Below, one piece after another: positions 34,626 to 48,057 of a DNA stretch of 64,000 bases. The notes below the pieces were generated by a model, which was given only the letters and a program-made list of their open reading frames with translations, was not told the DNA's origin and did no database searches. The stretch comes from Cladorhizidae sp. MBARI D1340-BT2 (lineage: Eukaryota; Porifera; Demospongiae; Poecilosclerida; Cladorhizidae): assembly GCA_028752905.1 (NCBI GenBank), contig JAQNBH010000009.1, positions 28,447,976-28,511,975 of the forward strand, written 5' to 3'. The translations under genes and the position numbers were made by a program. Each line of letters opens with the position of its first letter. Positions within the stretch are counted from its first letter, which is position 1.

Positions 34626-36395
34626 TTGAGATCCACCAGCTGGTGGGAGAATCCCAACAACAACGGCTAAATATGCACATCATATTATTATATCAAACTT
34701 CTAATGGCAATTAAACACCCTCTGTGATTATTACAGATATGTGATGCACAAGCATGGACCAAGAGTCTAGTGCATCAGGAATCTACAGGCAATGCTGGGC
34801 CACATTGCAAGGCACACCACTTGCAAGCTTAGCACTTGGCTTCTTGTAAGTGATTATATGAACCCTGGTGTTAAAGTGCAGCAGCAGGCCTTGAATTTCA
34901 GTGCCTCAATCACCACACAATAAAAATTATAATAGAAAACACACTTGTAGTTATGCAATTAAACAACTATCAAGTTATGGTCAATATTAACTAGTTCTTT
35001 TCTGGCGCATGAAATCTTCACCTTACCACTGTAGAAAGCATGGACTATGTTGCTAGTAGAGGTCATTGTTATGTTTGCCAATAATTATAACCAATCTCTG
35101 TTTGGTTCTGTCTTGTGATAAGCGAGCTTCAGGCCAAAAATCCTGTCTGTTTAGAGAGCTTCACTGATGAATTAGTTGTGAGCCTGTTAAAGAATGAGTT
35201 ATCCTCTCGATGGCACAAAAATAAATATTCAGACTCCCAAACCATATTAAATGCAGGAGCAAGGCCTCTGAGATAGTCTCTCTTACATTTCATACTCAGA
35301 GAAGTATATTTATCTACAAAACTATGTGAACATCAACAATAGATATTAGCGAAAGAAGAGAACAATTCTTGTTACAGGTGCAATGTTGGCATACGTTAAG
35401 GTTTAGGTGTCTCATCATAGGGTACATAGAAAGTGTTTTGCTACCTTAGAGGCCATGCAGGAGACCTGTGCTGCTAGATCACCGGGGGAAAGGTTACAAG
35501 TGCTCTGCATTGGAGCAGCAAGATATCTTTAAGAAACTGTGAACAGCTACAGACAATTGCAGCCATGGTTATGCTATTAATATTCTTGCTCAATGTTCTT
35601 TCAAACACATTATAATGTTGACACTTACTTGTTCACATGTCATAAATTGATATTTATTTGAAACACTTTCAGAGCATAATTTCAGAACAAGATACCATAA
35701 TGATGCAGAATAATGTTGTTATTGTTAAGGATAAGATGGACGTTTAATTAACAACTTTAATCAAACTAAACATGAGAGGCTTAATGACCAGAGTTTACGG
35801 ATTCTAAAATATATTTCACAGAGAAGTTTGGCCCACAAAGCTGCTATTTAATACAATGTTCAGCATTGGATAGTCACATGGGGGTGGGAGGGGCCACTTC
35901 AATGGGAATATTATTCCAATATCAAAGCAGCTTTTAAATATGGCGGCGCTTCTCTGTACCAGCAACTGTTAGAACATGAGATATCAATGCGGCATTAGGG
36001 GGTTGAGTATGCACAGCTGCCTATTAGTCTACATGAATCTAGTATCTTATAACTTATTTTAAATGGTCTTAGCAGGCTTTAAGATCATAACTTAAATTTG
36101 CAAGCGAGATGATGTTATATAAAATTAAAAAACTTACCTGAAGGAAAGGTGGCTAGGGCAATTTCAATGCATTTTCTATTAGCACCTCAGGCTAATATTT
36201 ATTTCATTCCATCTACCCGTCATTTATTTTGAAGGTTGTTTTCAATTGAGAGGGAAGTTGCTATTAACAAGCCTGGTTGGACAGGAAAAAGGTTGTTAGT
36301 GGCAATGGCTGATCACAACTACTGTGCTCGAAGGACTCTTTATGGGTGATCCTGCTATTTCTGCAAGATCCTACACAATTAGCTTCCTTTTCAAC
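34626..36395. other. Gene-free stretch before the satellite
   Basis: No gene supported, apart from the dispersed repeat at 35535-35815. Confidence 0.5.
35535..35815. repeat. Diverged dispersed repeat, copy 2 (partner 3840-4090)
   Basis: Same chain of blocks as at 3840-4090, including TTGATATTTATTT and AAACATGAGAGGC, with indels between. No coding content recognised. Confidence 0.6.
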
Positions 36396-36399
36396 ATTA

Positions 36400-39300
36400 T
36401 AGAACTGTTTCTAATCTTTAAACATCAGTAAAATTCTTTTAGTGATAAATCTCCCCTATTTAACAGAAAGAAGCTCTAATTTGCTCAAATTGGGACGTTT
36501 TTTAGCGTCTTGAGGAAAAACTGTCTGAAATCGGTCCTTCTTGTCAAAAATGGCTTCCTTTTCAATATTGGTCATTAAACGATAGTTAATTTCTTTTAGT
36601 GAGAAATCTTCCTTTTTAACGCTATATTTTGCTCCAATTGGGACATTTTATAATGTTTTGAGGAAAAACGGTCTGAATTGTCAAAATGGCACTTAGCTCC
36701 CACTTCAGCATTATCGAACTGTTTCTACACTTTAAAATACAGAAAACTCTTTTGGTGAGAAATCACCACTTTTTTACCAAAGAACCTCCAATTGGGACGT
36801 TTTTTGGAGTGTTTTGAGAAACAAATGTCCATTCTCAACAAAATGGTCACATTAGCTTCCTTTTCAACATTATAGGACTGTTTCTATTCTTTTAGTGAGA
36901 ACTCTTCCGTTTTTAACCGAAAGTAGCTCTATTTTGCTCCAATTAGGACGTTGAAGCATTTTGAGGAAAAACTGTGTGAAATCGCTCAATTTTTTCAAAA
37001 TGACACATTAGCTTCCTCTTCAACATTACGCAACAGTTTCTACTCTTTAAATAACAGAAAACATCTTTTGTTGAGAAATCTCCACTTTTTAACTGACGAT
37101 TTGGCTCCAATTGAGACATTTTTAGACATTTGGGGGAAAAGTCTTAAATCGCCAATTTTTTTTCTTTTTTAGGGTTTTGAGATAAAACTGTCTCAAATCG
37201 CTCATTCTCATCAAAAATGGGACATTAGCTTCCTTTTCAACATTAAAGAACTGTTTCTATTCTTTAAATGACAGAAAACATCTTTTGATGAAAATAAATC
37301 ATTAAAAAGAAAAAGCTCTATTTTACTCAATTTGGGACTTTTTTAAGCGTTTCAGATAAACTGAAATCGCTCATTCTCAAAATGGGCACATTAGCTTCCT
37401 TTTCAACATTATAGAACTGTTTCTACTCTAAACGACAGTAAACGTAGAAATCTTCCATTATTTTAACGAAACAAGCTCTAGTTTGCTCCATTTGGGAGGT
37501 TTTTTAGCATTTTAAGTCTGAAATAGCTCATTCTTGTCAAAATAGGCAATTAGCTTCCATTTCAACATAATGGAACTTTATACCCTTTAAACGACAGAAA
37601 ATGTCATTTATTGAGATATCTCCACTTTTTAAGCGAAAGAAGCTCGATTTTTCTCAATTGGGACGTTTTTGAGTGTTTGGAGGAAAAACTGTCTGAAATC
37701 GCTCAATCTTGTAAGAAGGGGCACATTAGCTTCCTTTTCAATATTATGGAACTGTTTACTCTCAACGACAGAAAACATCTTTTGGTGAGAAATCTCCCGG
37801 TTTTAATCAAAATAAGGTCCAATTGGGCCTTTTTTTTTGCGTTGTTTTGAGGAAAAACTGTCTGAAATCGGTCATTATTAAAAAAATGGGTACTTTTCAA
37901 CATTTGTGGAACTGTTACTACTCTTTAAATGACAGTAAATGTTTTTTGTACACTTTAAGGTACACTTTAAATAATAGAAAATGTATTTTCGCGAGAAATT
38001 TCCCTGTTTAACCGAAATAAGGTCTTTTTGTCGACGTTTTTGAGCGTTCTGAGAAAAAACTGTCTGAAATCGCTCGTTCTGGTCAAAATGGGCACATTAG
38101 CTTCCTTTTCAACATTATATAACTGTTCCTACTCTGTAAACGACAGAAAACATATTTTGGTGACAAATCTTCACTTTTTAACCGAAAGAAGTTGCAATGT
38201 TTTTTAGCGTTTTGAGGAAAACCTGTCTGAAATCCCTCAATCTCTTCAAAATGGCACATAGCTTCCACTTCAATATTATGGAACTGTTTCTACTCTATAA
38301 ATTACAGAAAACATATTTTGTGAGAAATCTCCCCTTTAAGCTATTATTGGGAGGGAGTTTGAGAAAAAACTGTCTGAAATCGCTTATTCTCATCGAAATG
38401 GGCACATTAGCTTCCTTTTCAACATTATGGGACTGTTTTCACTCTTTAAATGAGAGAAAATATCTTTTGGCGAGAAATCTCATCTCCATTTTGGATATTT
38501 TGGTGTTTTGAGGAAAAACCGTCAGAAATCGGTCAATCTTGTAAAAATGGGCACATTAGCTTCCTTTTCAACATTATAGAACTCTTTCTACTCTTTAAAA
38601 ACGACAGAAAATATCTTTTGTTGAGAAATCTTACGTTTTTAACCGAAAGAAGCTCTATTTAGCTCCAATTGGACGTTTTAGAGCGTTTTGATGAAAAACT
38701 GTCTGAAATCGCTCTATCATGTAAAAATGGCACAATATCAACATTATGGAACTGTTTCTACTCTTTAAATGACAGAAAACGTCTTTTGGTGAGAAATCTT
38801 CCCTTTTTAACAGATTTGGGATGTTTTTAAGCGTTTTGAGGAAAAACTGTCTGAAAACGCTCATTCATGTCAAAATGGGCACATTAGCTTCCTTTTCATA
38901 AAATAATATAGAACTGTTTCAACTTTAAACGACAGAAAATGTTTTTTGTTGAGAAATCTTCCATTTTTACCGAAACAAGCTCATTTTCTCCAATTGGGAC
39001 GTTTTTTTAAACTGTTTTGAAGAAAAACTGTCTGAAATTGCTCATTCTTTTATAATGGGAACGTTAGCTTCCTTTTCAACATTATCGAACTGTTTCTACT
39101 CATTAAACGACAGAAAATGTCACTTTTTAACCGAAAGAAGCTCTATTTTGCTCCAGGGAGCGTTTTGAGGAAAAAATGTCTGAAATTGCTCAATCGTGTA
39201 AAAATGGTTTCAACATTTTGGAATTGTTTCTAATGACAGAAAACATCTTTTGGTGTGAATAATCACTATTTGGTTTCCAATTTGGACTTTTTTGAGCGTT

Positions 39301-40620
39301 TTGAGGGAAAAAACGTCTCATTCTCTTGTCAAAATGGGTATATTAGCTCTTTTTCAACATTATGGAACCGATATACTGCTTTTTAAATGAATGTAAATCT
39401 CTTTTGGTGAGAAATCTTCAGTTTTTAACCGAAAGAAACTCTATTTTGCCTGTTTTAGATGGTTTTGAGGAAAAACTGCCAGAATTTTGTCAAAATAGCA
39501 AATTAGCACTATTTCTCTTTAAATGTCTGGAAACGTCTAAAAAAAGCTGTATTTTACTCCATTTGGGAGGTTTTTAATCGTTTTGAGGAAAAACTCTTGT
39601 CAAAATTATGCACATCAGCGGTTGACTCAACTTTCTATTCTTTATATGACAGAAAACGTCTTTTGGTGAGAAATCTTCCATTTTTAACCTGTCGACGTTT
39701 TTGAGCGTTTTGAGGAAAAACGGTCTCAATCTTGTAAACATTGTCATATTAGCTTCCTTTTCAACAATATCAAAGTGTTTCTACTCTTTAAAGGACAGAA
39801 AACGTCTTTTGGTGAGAAATCTTCCATATTTAACCTCTCCTATTGGGATGTTTTTGAGCGTTTTTAGGACAAACTGTCTGAAATTGGTCATTCTTGTCTA
39901 AATGGGAACATAGCAACTATATGGAACTGTTTCTACTCTTTAAATGACAGAAAATGTCTTTTATTGAGGAACCTCCACTTTTTAACCGAAAGAAGCTCTA
40001 TTTTGCTCCAATAGGGACGTTTTTGAGCGTTTTGAGGAAAAACTGTCTCAATAGTGGCACAGATTGCTTTTCAACATTATGGAACTGTTTCTACTCTTTA
40101 AACGAGAGAAAACATGTTTTGGTGAGAAATCTCCGTATTTAACGAATGAAGCTCTATTTTGCCCAATGGGGACGTTTTTGAGCGATTTCAATCGGGAAAA
40201 AAAAGTCTGAAATCGCTCATTCTTGTCGAAATGGGCATTTCAACATTATATAACTTTTTCTACACTTAAACGACAGAAAATTTCTTTTGTTGAGAAATCT
40301 CCACTTTTTAACAAAAAGCTCTATTTTACTCCATTTGGGACTTTTATGAACGTTTTGAGGAAAAACCGTCTGAAATCGCTCAATCTTGTAAAAATGGGTA
40401 CATTAGCTTTCTTTTCAACATTATGGAGCTATTTCTACTCTTTAAACAACAGAAAACGTCTTATGGTGATAAATCTCCACTTTTTAACCGAAAGAAGTTC
40501 TATTTGGCTCCATTTGGGAGCGTTTTGAGGAAAAACTGTCTGGAATCCCTCATTCTTTTCAAAATGGGCTCATTAGCTTCTTTTCAACATTGGAACTGAT
40601 ACTACTCATTAAACGATAGT
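36400..40620. repeat. Satellite array, about 26 degenerate monomers
   Basis: All monomers point the same way. Typical blocks in order are TTTTGAGGAAAAACTGTCTG, AAATCGCTCATTCTTGTC, CACATTAGCTTCCTTTTCAA, CTGTTTCTACTCTTTAAA, GAGAAATCTCC and AACCGAAAGAAGCTCTATTT. The AAACTGTCTG block recurs at spacings of about 120 to 206 bp, mean near 160 bp. Many monomers have lost parts, so the full unit is probably near 190 bp. Short open frames in it are chance products. Confidence 0.95.
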
Positions 40621-40959
40621 TACAAATGCCAAACCATCACAGAAGAAGCATGTACAGCGTAACTCTTTCTCTCCTGATGTTAGCTAGCACCTACAATGCC
40701 ATGTCCTCCTAGATGCCGCTGCATAAATCCAAGCAGGAGTGGATATTTTATAAATAGTGGAGGGATTTTAGGCTAGCCAGGTGCTTTCATTGGCTTGCAG
40801 AGACAGCAGTAAAGGTAAGGAAGAGTCTGTTTATGATGGCAATTTGTGATTGTCAGTAAGTTTTAATATTTGTTATATAAATTTTTATCACTTCCTCCGC
40901 CCACTCACATAAAGCAGAACAAGAAATAAAGTTTTATATAATAATAATATGTAGCCTTC

Positions 40960-41320
40960 TGCCAAGAGACATGAAAATTAATTAAAGTTGATCAAGACAT
41001 GTAATCCTAGATTAAGATATACTGTAACTTACATACTATGATGGTTTCATGAAATACATGTAGGTTGGACACAGAGAGCCAAGAGACATGTAAATTAATT
41101 AAAGTTGATCAAGGCATGTAATCCTAGATCTGTAACTTACATACTATGATGATTTCATGAAGAAGGTTGGACACAGAGAGCCAAGAGACATGTTCAATTA
41201 AATTGAAGTCTGGCATCCTAGCCATAGAATACTGTAACTCACCTCCTATAAAGTAAGGACAGACAGAGATGAAGGACATGTTGAAACAAATATATTGTAT
41301 GTGTATCCCTAGAGTTCGTT
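40960..41320. repeat. Direct repeat flanking the satellite, right side
   Basis: Matches 34400-34625 in order and orientation. The sub-block AGCCAAGAGACATG ... TTAATTAAAGTTGATCAAG is present twice in tandem here with an offset of about 115 bp. Confidence 0.7.
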
Positions 41321-41540
41321 CACATGTATGGATGTCGCAGGGACAGTGCACTTGAGCTTAATGGAAGCCAAGTGAGCATTCTGATCTCTGTGGGTATAGT
41401 AAATATTTTACAATCAATTATTGGCTCAAGTATAAATGATCGCTAGTTACAGAGAAGAACGCTGACTTGCTTCCATGCTATACCTGTTAGGTGACATTAA
41501 AATCACCTTCTCAGTTAATCAACTTCAATTTTCATTCTCG

Positions 41541-41575
41541 ACATTTCGACTAGATGTTCTAGTCTTCATCAGGAA
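41541..41575 (-). ncRNA. Hammerhead-ribozyme-like core next to Penelope-like element
   Basis: On the - strand CTGATGA (41566-41572) is followed by a seven-pair stem GACTAGA/TCTAGTC with an ACA loop and then GAAA (41544-41547). These are the conserved parts of the hammerhead catalytic core. Penelope-like elements are known to carry small hammerheads in their terminal repeats, and a Penelope-like remnant lies upstream on the same strand at 42540-43460. I could not show the remaining helices and cleavage site with confidence, so activity is uncertain. Confidence 0.6.
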
Positions 41576-41812
41576 TAATGTGACACTAAGGCTCATGTGA
41601 GCCTGTTATATACCAGTAGCTACCTATCCACCACGTGGCAGTACACGCACCTAGCACGTGCAGCGGATGTAAAAAAAATTAAAAAAATTAAATAAATAAA
41701 ATAAATAAATGAAAAAAATAAATAATATATAAATAAAATTAAATCAACAACAAATAAAAATGTACATACATAAATAAACAAATAAATAAAACAACAAATC
41801 CATATATAAAAT

Positions 41813-42503
<691 letters not shown>

Positions 42504-42539
42504 AATAAAAAAATTATTTAAAAAATTATATAAATGTAA

Positions 42540-43463
42540 TTATGGTGGTTGTAGCTTCAAGTTCAGGGTAGTTCTCCAGCAGCCAGGCAAGTCCATTCCA
42601 CAGTCTCAATTGAAACACTCACACTTTGGTGCTAGGCCAATGTGCAATGCCACCTTCACTAGCAGTTCCTTCTGTCTTCTGGCCTGGTCCAAGATGGTGG
42701 CTTCCTCCCACAAAATAGGATGTCCATTATCCCATGCATGCTCAGCAATTGCAGACTTCTCTTTATGACAATTTCTAAAGGCATCTTGATGTTCTTTCAC
42801 TCAGGTCTCCAGTCTTCAGATGGTCCCCCCTATGTAGTATTTCCCACAGTTACAAGGAATGCAGTACACAACACGTGAGTGCATTCTAGCTGGTAAAACA
42901 TCCTTCACTCTGCTCAGTTGTGTCCTCAGAGGTCTTCCTGATCTGAAGACGACTTTTATGTTAAACTTCCTGCAGACCCTCCTGATGTCTTCACTCATCC
43001 CTGCTTTATGGATGGCTTGTTGTTGTTGAGATGGTCTACAAGTCCTGCTCACTTCACTTCTTCAAAATGCAGAAGGTATCATCCACGTATCTGTTGGCTT
43101 TAGTGGGGCAGTTGTGAGCGACAATTCCTCAAAGAATTCCACATAAAGGTTGTCTACTACTGCAGATACTGGAGAGCCCATTGCTACACCCTCTTGTTGC
43201 TCGTAGTATTTTTCTTGAAATCTGATGTAGGTGGATTTCAGGCACAATTCCAACATTTCAGAAATCCTGTCAGCCACTAGTGTAGTCTTCTCCCTCAAGC
43301 TCTCATCTTTCGTCAACATTACAAAAATTACTTCAACTGCCTCATCTATGGATGGGTCTTTGGATGGGATCCTGTATACTGTATTGCTACTGTCAGGGAA
43401 ATCAACAGGACCACTCCCTGACTTTTCAAACAATAACCCACCATAACCACAAAACACAACCAA
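42540..43463 (-). pseudogene. Penelope-like element remnant: RT and GIY-YIG endonuclease
   Basis: On the - strand the RT part has YYEQQEGVAMGSPVSAVV and, after a frame change, the catalytic YVDD in NRYVDDTFCILKK. The thumb part that should follow is missing; the sequence jumps to MSEDIRRVCRKFNIKVVFRS. The GIY-YIG endonuclease part has VVYCIPCNCGKYYIGGT, then two in-frame TGA stops, and KEHQDAF, EHAWDNGHPI further on. This RT plus GIY-YIG pair is the signature of Penelope-like elements. The 5' half is absent, either by 5' truncation or because the Gypsy copy at 43700 lies there. Inactive. Confidence 0.85.
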
Positions 43464-43473
43464 CAGCTAATGG

Positions 43474-43890
43474 ATGACTACACCACCACAATCCCAAGGA
43501 GGCATTGTGATAACTGTTCTAGAGCAATATGCATATCAGGTGACTGTTAAGAAATACCTGTATTGTAAGGCACCAGAGTGGGACTCTGGAGTTTTGTCTG
43601 GTAGTTGTAAGTATATGAAGGTGTATGCTTACTTCCCTGACAGGGACAAAGAGATAGAGAGAGTCAACCTGAGGGGTGACATTGGAGTAAGGTCCTAAGT
43701 AGAGAGGACTGAGACTTGGGTCACAGAGATCAGTGGTCTAGGTAAGGTTGATTGATGGAGTAGGCAATGCCTGGAATACCTAGGCATCGCGGTGTATTCA
43801 CCCAGAGGTAGCTAACCGCTCGGGCTACAGCAGTACCATTTTCTTATTGAGGAAGAAAGGTTTTAGATAAGGGTGAAATTTCCCCGACAG
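43474..43890 (+). repeat. Probable LTR and leader of Gypsy element 2
   Basis: The stretch just before the primer site at 43891 should be its 5' LTR, and it ends CCCCGACA plus one base. I could not place the LTR start because the 3' LTR is not in the window. A 74-codon open frame at 43474-43698 has no recognised domain. Confidence 0.4.
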
Positions 43891-43908
43891 TGGCGTCAGC
43901 GGTGGGAT
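43891..43908 (+). promoter_or_regulatory. Primer binding site of Gypsy element 2
   Basis: TGGCGTCAGCGGTGGGAT differs from the site at 26038 at two positions. It again fits the 3' end of a tRNA-Leu-like primer. Confidence 0.65.
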
Positions 43909-44090
43909 CTCTTGTAAAAAGGAAATTCTGGACCAGCCAGTAGCTAGCGAAGAGGAATTGCTTAGCTAGCTGGAGACACCCAGGGCATGGCCTTGTGGTT
44001 TGAAAACCGACCCTTCAGTAGCCAGGAAGAGGTTTTGTAGTTTGTATTGATTTAATTTTTTTCCTCTCTTCCCAATCACCCTGACTTGAC

Positions 44091-44640
44091 ATGTCAGAGG
44101 AGAAGGAGAGAAGGATGCTCAAAGAATCCCGTCGAGGTCATGGGAGCACCCCAGTGGCCAACTTTCCTATCGATCCCATGGACAGACTCCTCCAGCAGTG
44201 GATCTAAATCGACCAGACTCGGTCAGATCGAGAGGCACAGAAATGGGAGGAGGCCCAGGCTAAACAGGAAGAGAGAGAGACTCGAGAAGCCCAGGCTAGG
44301 CAGGAGGAGAGAGAGGCTCTGCAGCAGCAGAGGTTCCTGCAGATGTTGGCCAGACCTCTCCCTACTGCACCTCGACCCCCTCCGCTGCCTTAGCTATCCA
44401 TCCCTTAGTTTACTGAAGGGACGGATGGTATGGGGACCAACCTGGAGGCATTTGAGGCTACGGCTGAGGCTGGCTAATGGCCACGTAATCAGTGGGCCAT
44501 CATCTTACGCAGCTCCCTCTCCGGTGAAGGTCTCACTGCTGTCACCTCCATGCCTGCAGATCAGCAGAAAGACTACCCAAAAGTAAGAACTGAGATCTTA
44601 CATGAATACCACATCTCCTGTGAGACCTACGGTGTTATTT
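44091..44640 (+). pseudogene. gag: gag of Gypsy element 2, truncated
   Basis: From ATG 44091 the frame reads MSEEKERRMLKESRRGHG with a stop after LLQQWI, then a Gln/Glu-rich stretch and GTNLEAFEATAEAG, ILRSSLSGEGLTAVTSMPAD and YHISCET. This is parallel to gag of element 1 (LDTFEATARAGGWP, FLRGSLSGVGLTAVASM). It breaks off at 44640, where a 31-bp tandem repeat starts. The two elements therefore belong to related families. Confidence 0.75.
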
Positions 44641-45345
44641 GATATATTGTTACATATTATTATTGTTATTTGGCATATTGTTACATGTTATTATTGTTAT
44701 TTGATATATTGCTACATGTTATTATTGTTATTTGGCATATTGTTACATGTTATTATTGTTATTTGATATATTGTTACATGTTATTATTGTTATTTGGCAT
44801 ATTGTTACATTTTATTATTGTTATTTGGAAAATTGTTATAATAATTATTGTTACATGTTATTATTGTTATTTGGCATATTGTTACATGTTATTATTGTTA
44901 TTTGGCAAATTGTTACATGTAATTATTGTTGTTTGGTATATTGTTACATGTTATTATTGTTATTTGGCATATTGTTACATGTTATTATTGTTATTTGGCA
45001 TAATTGTTAAACGTTATTATTGTTATTTGGTATAATTATTGTTACTGTAATTTGGTATACTGTTACATGTTATTATTGTTATTTAGTATATTGTTACATG
45101 TTATTATTGTTGTTAGGTATATTGTTACATGTAATTATTGTTATTTGGTATATTGTTACATGTTATTATTGTTATTTTGGCGTATATTGTTGCATGCTAT
45201 TATTGTTATTTGGCATATTGTTACATGTTATTACTGTTATTTGGCATATTGTTTATATTTTTATTTGGTATATTGTTACATGTTATTAATGTTATTTGGC
45301 ATATTGTTATTGTTATTTGACATAATTGTTACATGTTATATTTGT
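44640..45345. repeat. 31-bp tandem repeat
   Basis: About 23 copies of a unit with TATTGTTACATGTTATTATTG plus TTATTTGGCA, some shortened or with ATAATT insertions. Long open frames (CYMLLLLFGILLHVIIVIWH) come from the repeat and are not genes. Confidence 0.95.
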
Positions 45346-47451
45346 TGCTATATCCACCCAGTCAATTCATCACAGAAAACTGCAAAGTTGGTACTTGCAT
45401 TGTAGATGGTGCCGACTATGATCATAAGCTAACTGAAAATAAAATTTAATTTCACGACATTAGCTGAGAAAAATGGATTATCAATACACAACTTTTCATG
45501 ACATATTTCTCTGCATGTCTTCATATTGATGTAAAAAAATAACAGATGTTCTAAACCAGCTAGACATATAGATTATTAGGCTTCTTATGTCAGAGGCATA
45601 ACATAATTTCTTTATTTGTTCCAAGAGGTTTTGTTAAGAATGCCTAAAATCCCATAAACACCCAAACAGTATTCCAAAGTAAGTAACACATACCAGGAAT
45701 TTCATATGCTTGCTGATCAGAAAAGGATTGAACCTGTAGTATTAACAAAAAATCACATTAAAATAAGCAAGCAAAGAGTATTAGCTCACATGTGTGGATG
45801 AAGACCTTCTGATAGGTCAAATTTTGGAACAGCACTTGTAGGAAATCCTGGATAAAATATATGTTTAATCAGAGAATGCACTCATACTGCATAGTGGTGG
45901 CTGCTATGCTAATACAATCAATGTTTGGTGCCATACTAGAGTGGTGTACTTTTAAAACCCACTTTTCACATTTTCTGTGATAATTTAAAACCATATTTTT
46001 TTAGAGCACATGTTAAAATTGTAATAGTCACCCTACTTTCTTGACTTACATCTTTGAACTAAGCTGATGAAAATAGGATATGAATAGATACATTATTTCA
46101 TATTGCATTTCAATTGATATTATTATAATTCATTTTGAAATTATAGAACTTCAAGACCTCTTTTCAACTAGTAGCTGGGCCTTCACATTTCTAATCATAG
46201 CATCTTTACTAATTAAAAAGTGGATCCCTTTATCTTGATAACACAAGGTTAAAAATAACCCTTGTGTTTCTTGTAATTTGATGTGGACACTTTCATTGTG
46301 TGGGCCAATTTTTGTAAAACTATCCACATAAATATTATCCAGTATTCCAAACTAATTTACACATACCAGTATTATCTCTGGCTTGTTTATCAGAGAAGGA
46401 TAGAGTCTGTAAAATAAAACATTCATTAAATCTAGCAAACACAACCATAGAAGATTGGCACACCTGTGTGGATCTTTTAATTGGATGACCTGATGTCTCA
46501 ATTTTTGTACCAGCACTTGTAGGCAATCGAGGGTCTAAAGTTCAGTAATCTAAATATAAATCAAGAATGCATTCATACTATATATGTAGGGATAATAAAT
46601 CTGACCTGTATTATAGTAAATTGCAGTGCATTACTAAGAACAAGTGGACATAACGTCATAATTACATGACCTTAAATGGAGGTGATAGCATTCCATTTTT
46701 CACCTAGATATATGGAAATACAACATCTGTCCAGAGCTATTAAACTTTACACCAAATCACTAATACACAATGAACATAATCTGACACCATCTTATAGTAC
46801 ATATTTCTCGGCACTTCATCATCAGATTATTGAAAAAAATTATACAAGTTCTAAAATACTAGAGCGCTAGAACTGTAGGCAGCATGGGTTAGAATGAGGG
46901 CTAGTGGCTCCTTTTGATAAAAAAAATCGATTTATTTTGCATAATTCTTTTGCATAATTCATATGGTAAAAACAAAAATCCATAGCAGTGTTCCACAGTA
47001 ACTTACACATACCAGGATATTCATCAGTTTACTCAACAGAAAAAGGTTAAAGCTGAAGAAGAGAACAATCATTATTATAATAAACAACCTCATACAATAA
47101 TAGTCACTTGTGCGGGTGTCTTGAGTGGAAGCCCTCCTCCTCATGTCCTTCCTTTTTGTATAGTACTTGTAGGCAATCCAGGAACTAAATTTTATATAAT
47201 CACAGTTTACAACAGAATGTACTTGTCATAGCAGAACAGCTGCAAATTTTGTTTGCAAAATATTTGGCATATTTTATTTGAGTTTGATGTGCTTTTGTTT
47301 TTACTGAATGGATGATTGAGGCTGTAATAAATTTTCTTGTGTTCGGAAGGTGTCTACATACATGGAGAAGTTGTGGGACTGATCCATATAGCTAACTGTA
47401 ATCTATGCCCCCAAAAGACAAAATCTCCACATGTTGCTCTCTTCCTCATAC

Positions 47452-47517
47452 TAAAAGCAAATGCTGGTTGAGTTTCTCATCATTGGAGTAGAAATGACCA
47501 TCATCTTCACTATCCAT
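47452..47517 (-). CDS. Candidate first coding exon of a module gene
   Basis: On the - strand an ATG opens MDSEDDGHFYSNDEKLNQHL and ends exactly at TTTTA|GTATGA in phase 0. Downstream on this strand lie modules at 47180, 46550 and 45850. The start codon, acidic sequence and donor are suggestive, nothing more. Confidence 0.3.
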
Positions 47518-48057
47518 TGTTAGAGAGTGAGCTTAGTTAATAATTTCAGGTTTAAAGTTCCGGAGGAGTTCATAATTCCATGTATTGAGCGAATTGAATA
47601 TGTATGGAACTCACCCAGATGCATCTTATAATGATGTGGAGGAAGATTAGTTTGACTCATTCACGAGCTGGAGGCATTTACACCTCCTACATGCAAGGGC
47701 AGTTTCTGACAGCTCTAATAAATTTTAATTCTATAGCTGAAACTCAAATAAAGCATATCAAACTCTAATAGAGCACAAACAATTATAGCAGTCGATGCAT
47801 TGCAACCGAGCAAGAATAGAATATGAGTCAAGCAATTCAAGCATAGAATGGTGCTGGTTGCAAGCATGCAACATGTAGGTGCCAATTGAGCTCAGTTTAG
47901 CTAAATATTGCACACATAAACAAGTCAATTATAGTGTTGATGTTCCTTACCAATTTCAGTTCTTTACCAATTTCAGTTTGTTATAGATGGACCTAAAAAT
48001 ATATTTTTTAAATGAATCCAGATTTTAATTCGTTAATTTTTTATATCTGCTAGGATG

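Noticed and set aside
36951..40528. Many short frames with FNIMELF or LVRNLPFLTERSS motifs
   Set aside because: They repeat with the satellite monomer and shift frame from unit to unit. No start or end is conserved.
44670..45405. Hydrophobic proteins that look like membrane proteins (MLLLLFGILLHVIIV)
   Set aside because: They are translations of the 31-bp tandem repeat in two frames. Composition comes from the TTATTGTTATTT core.
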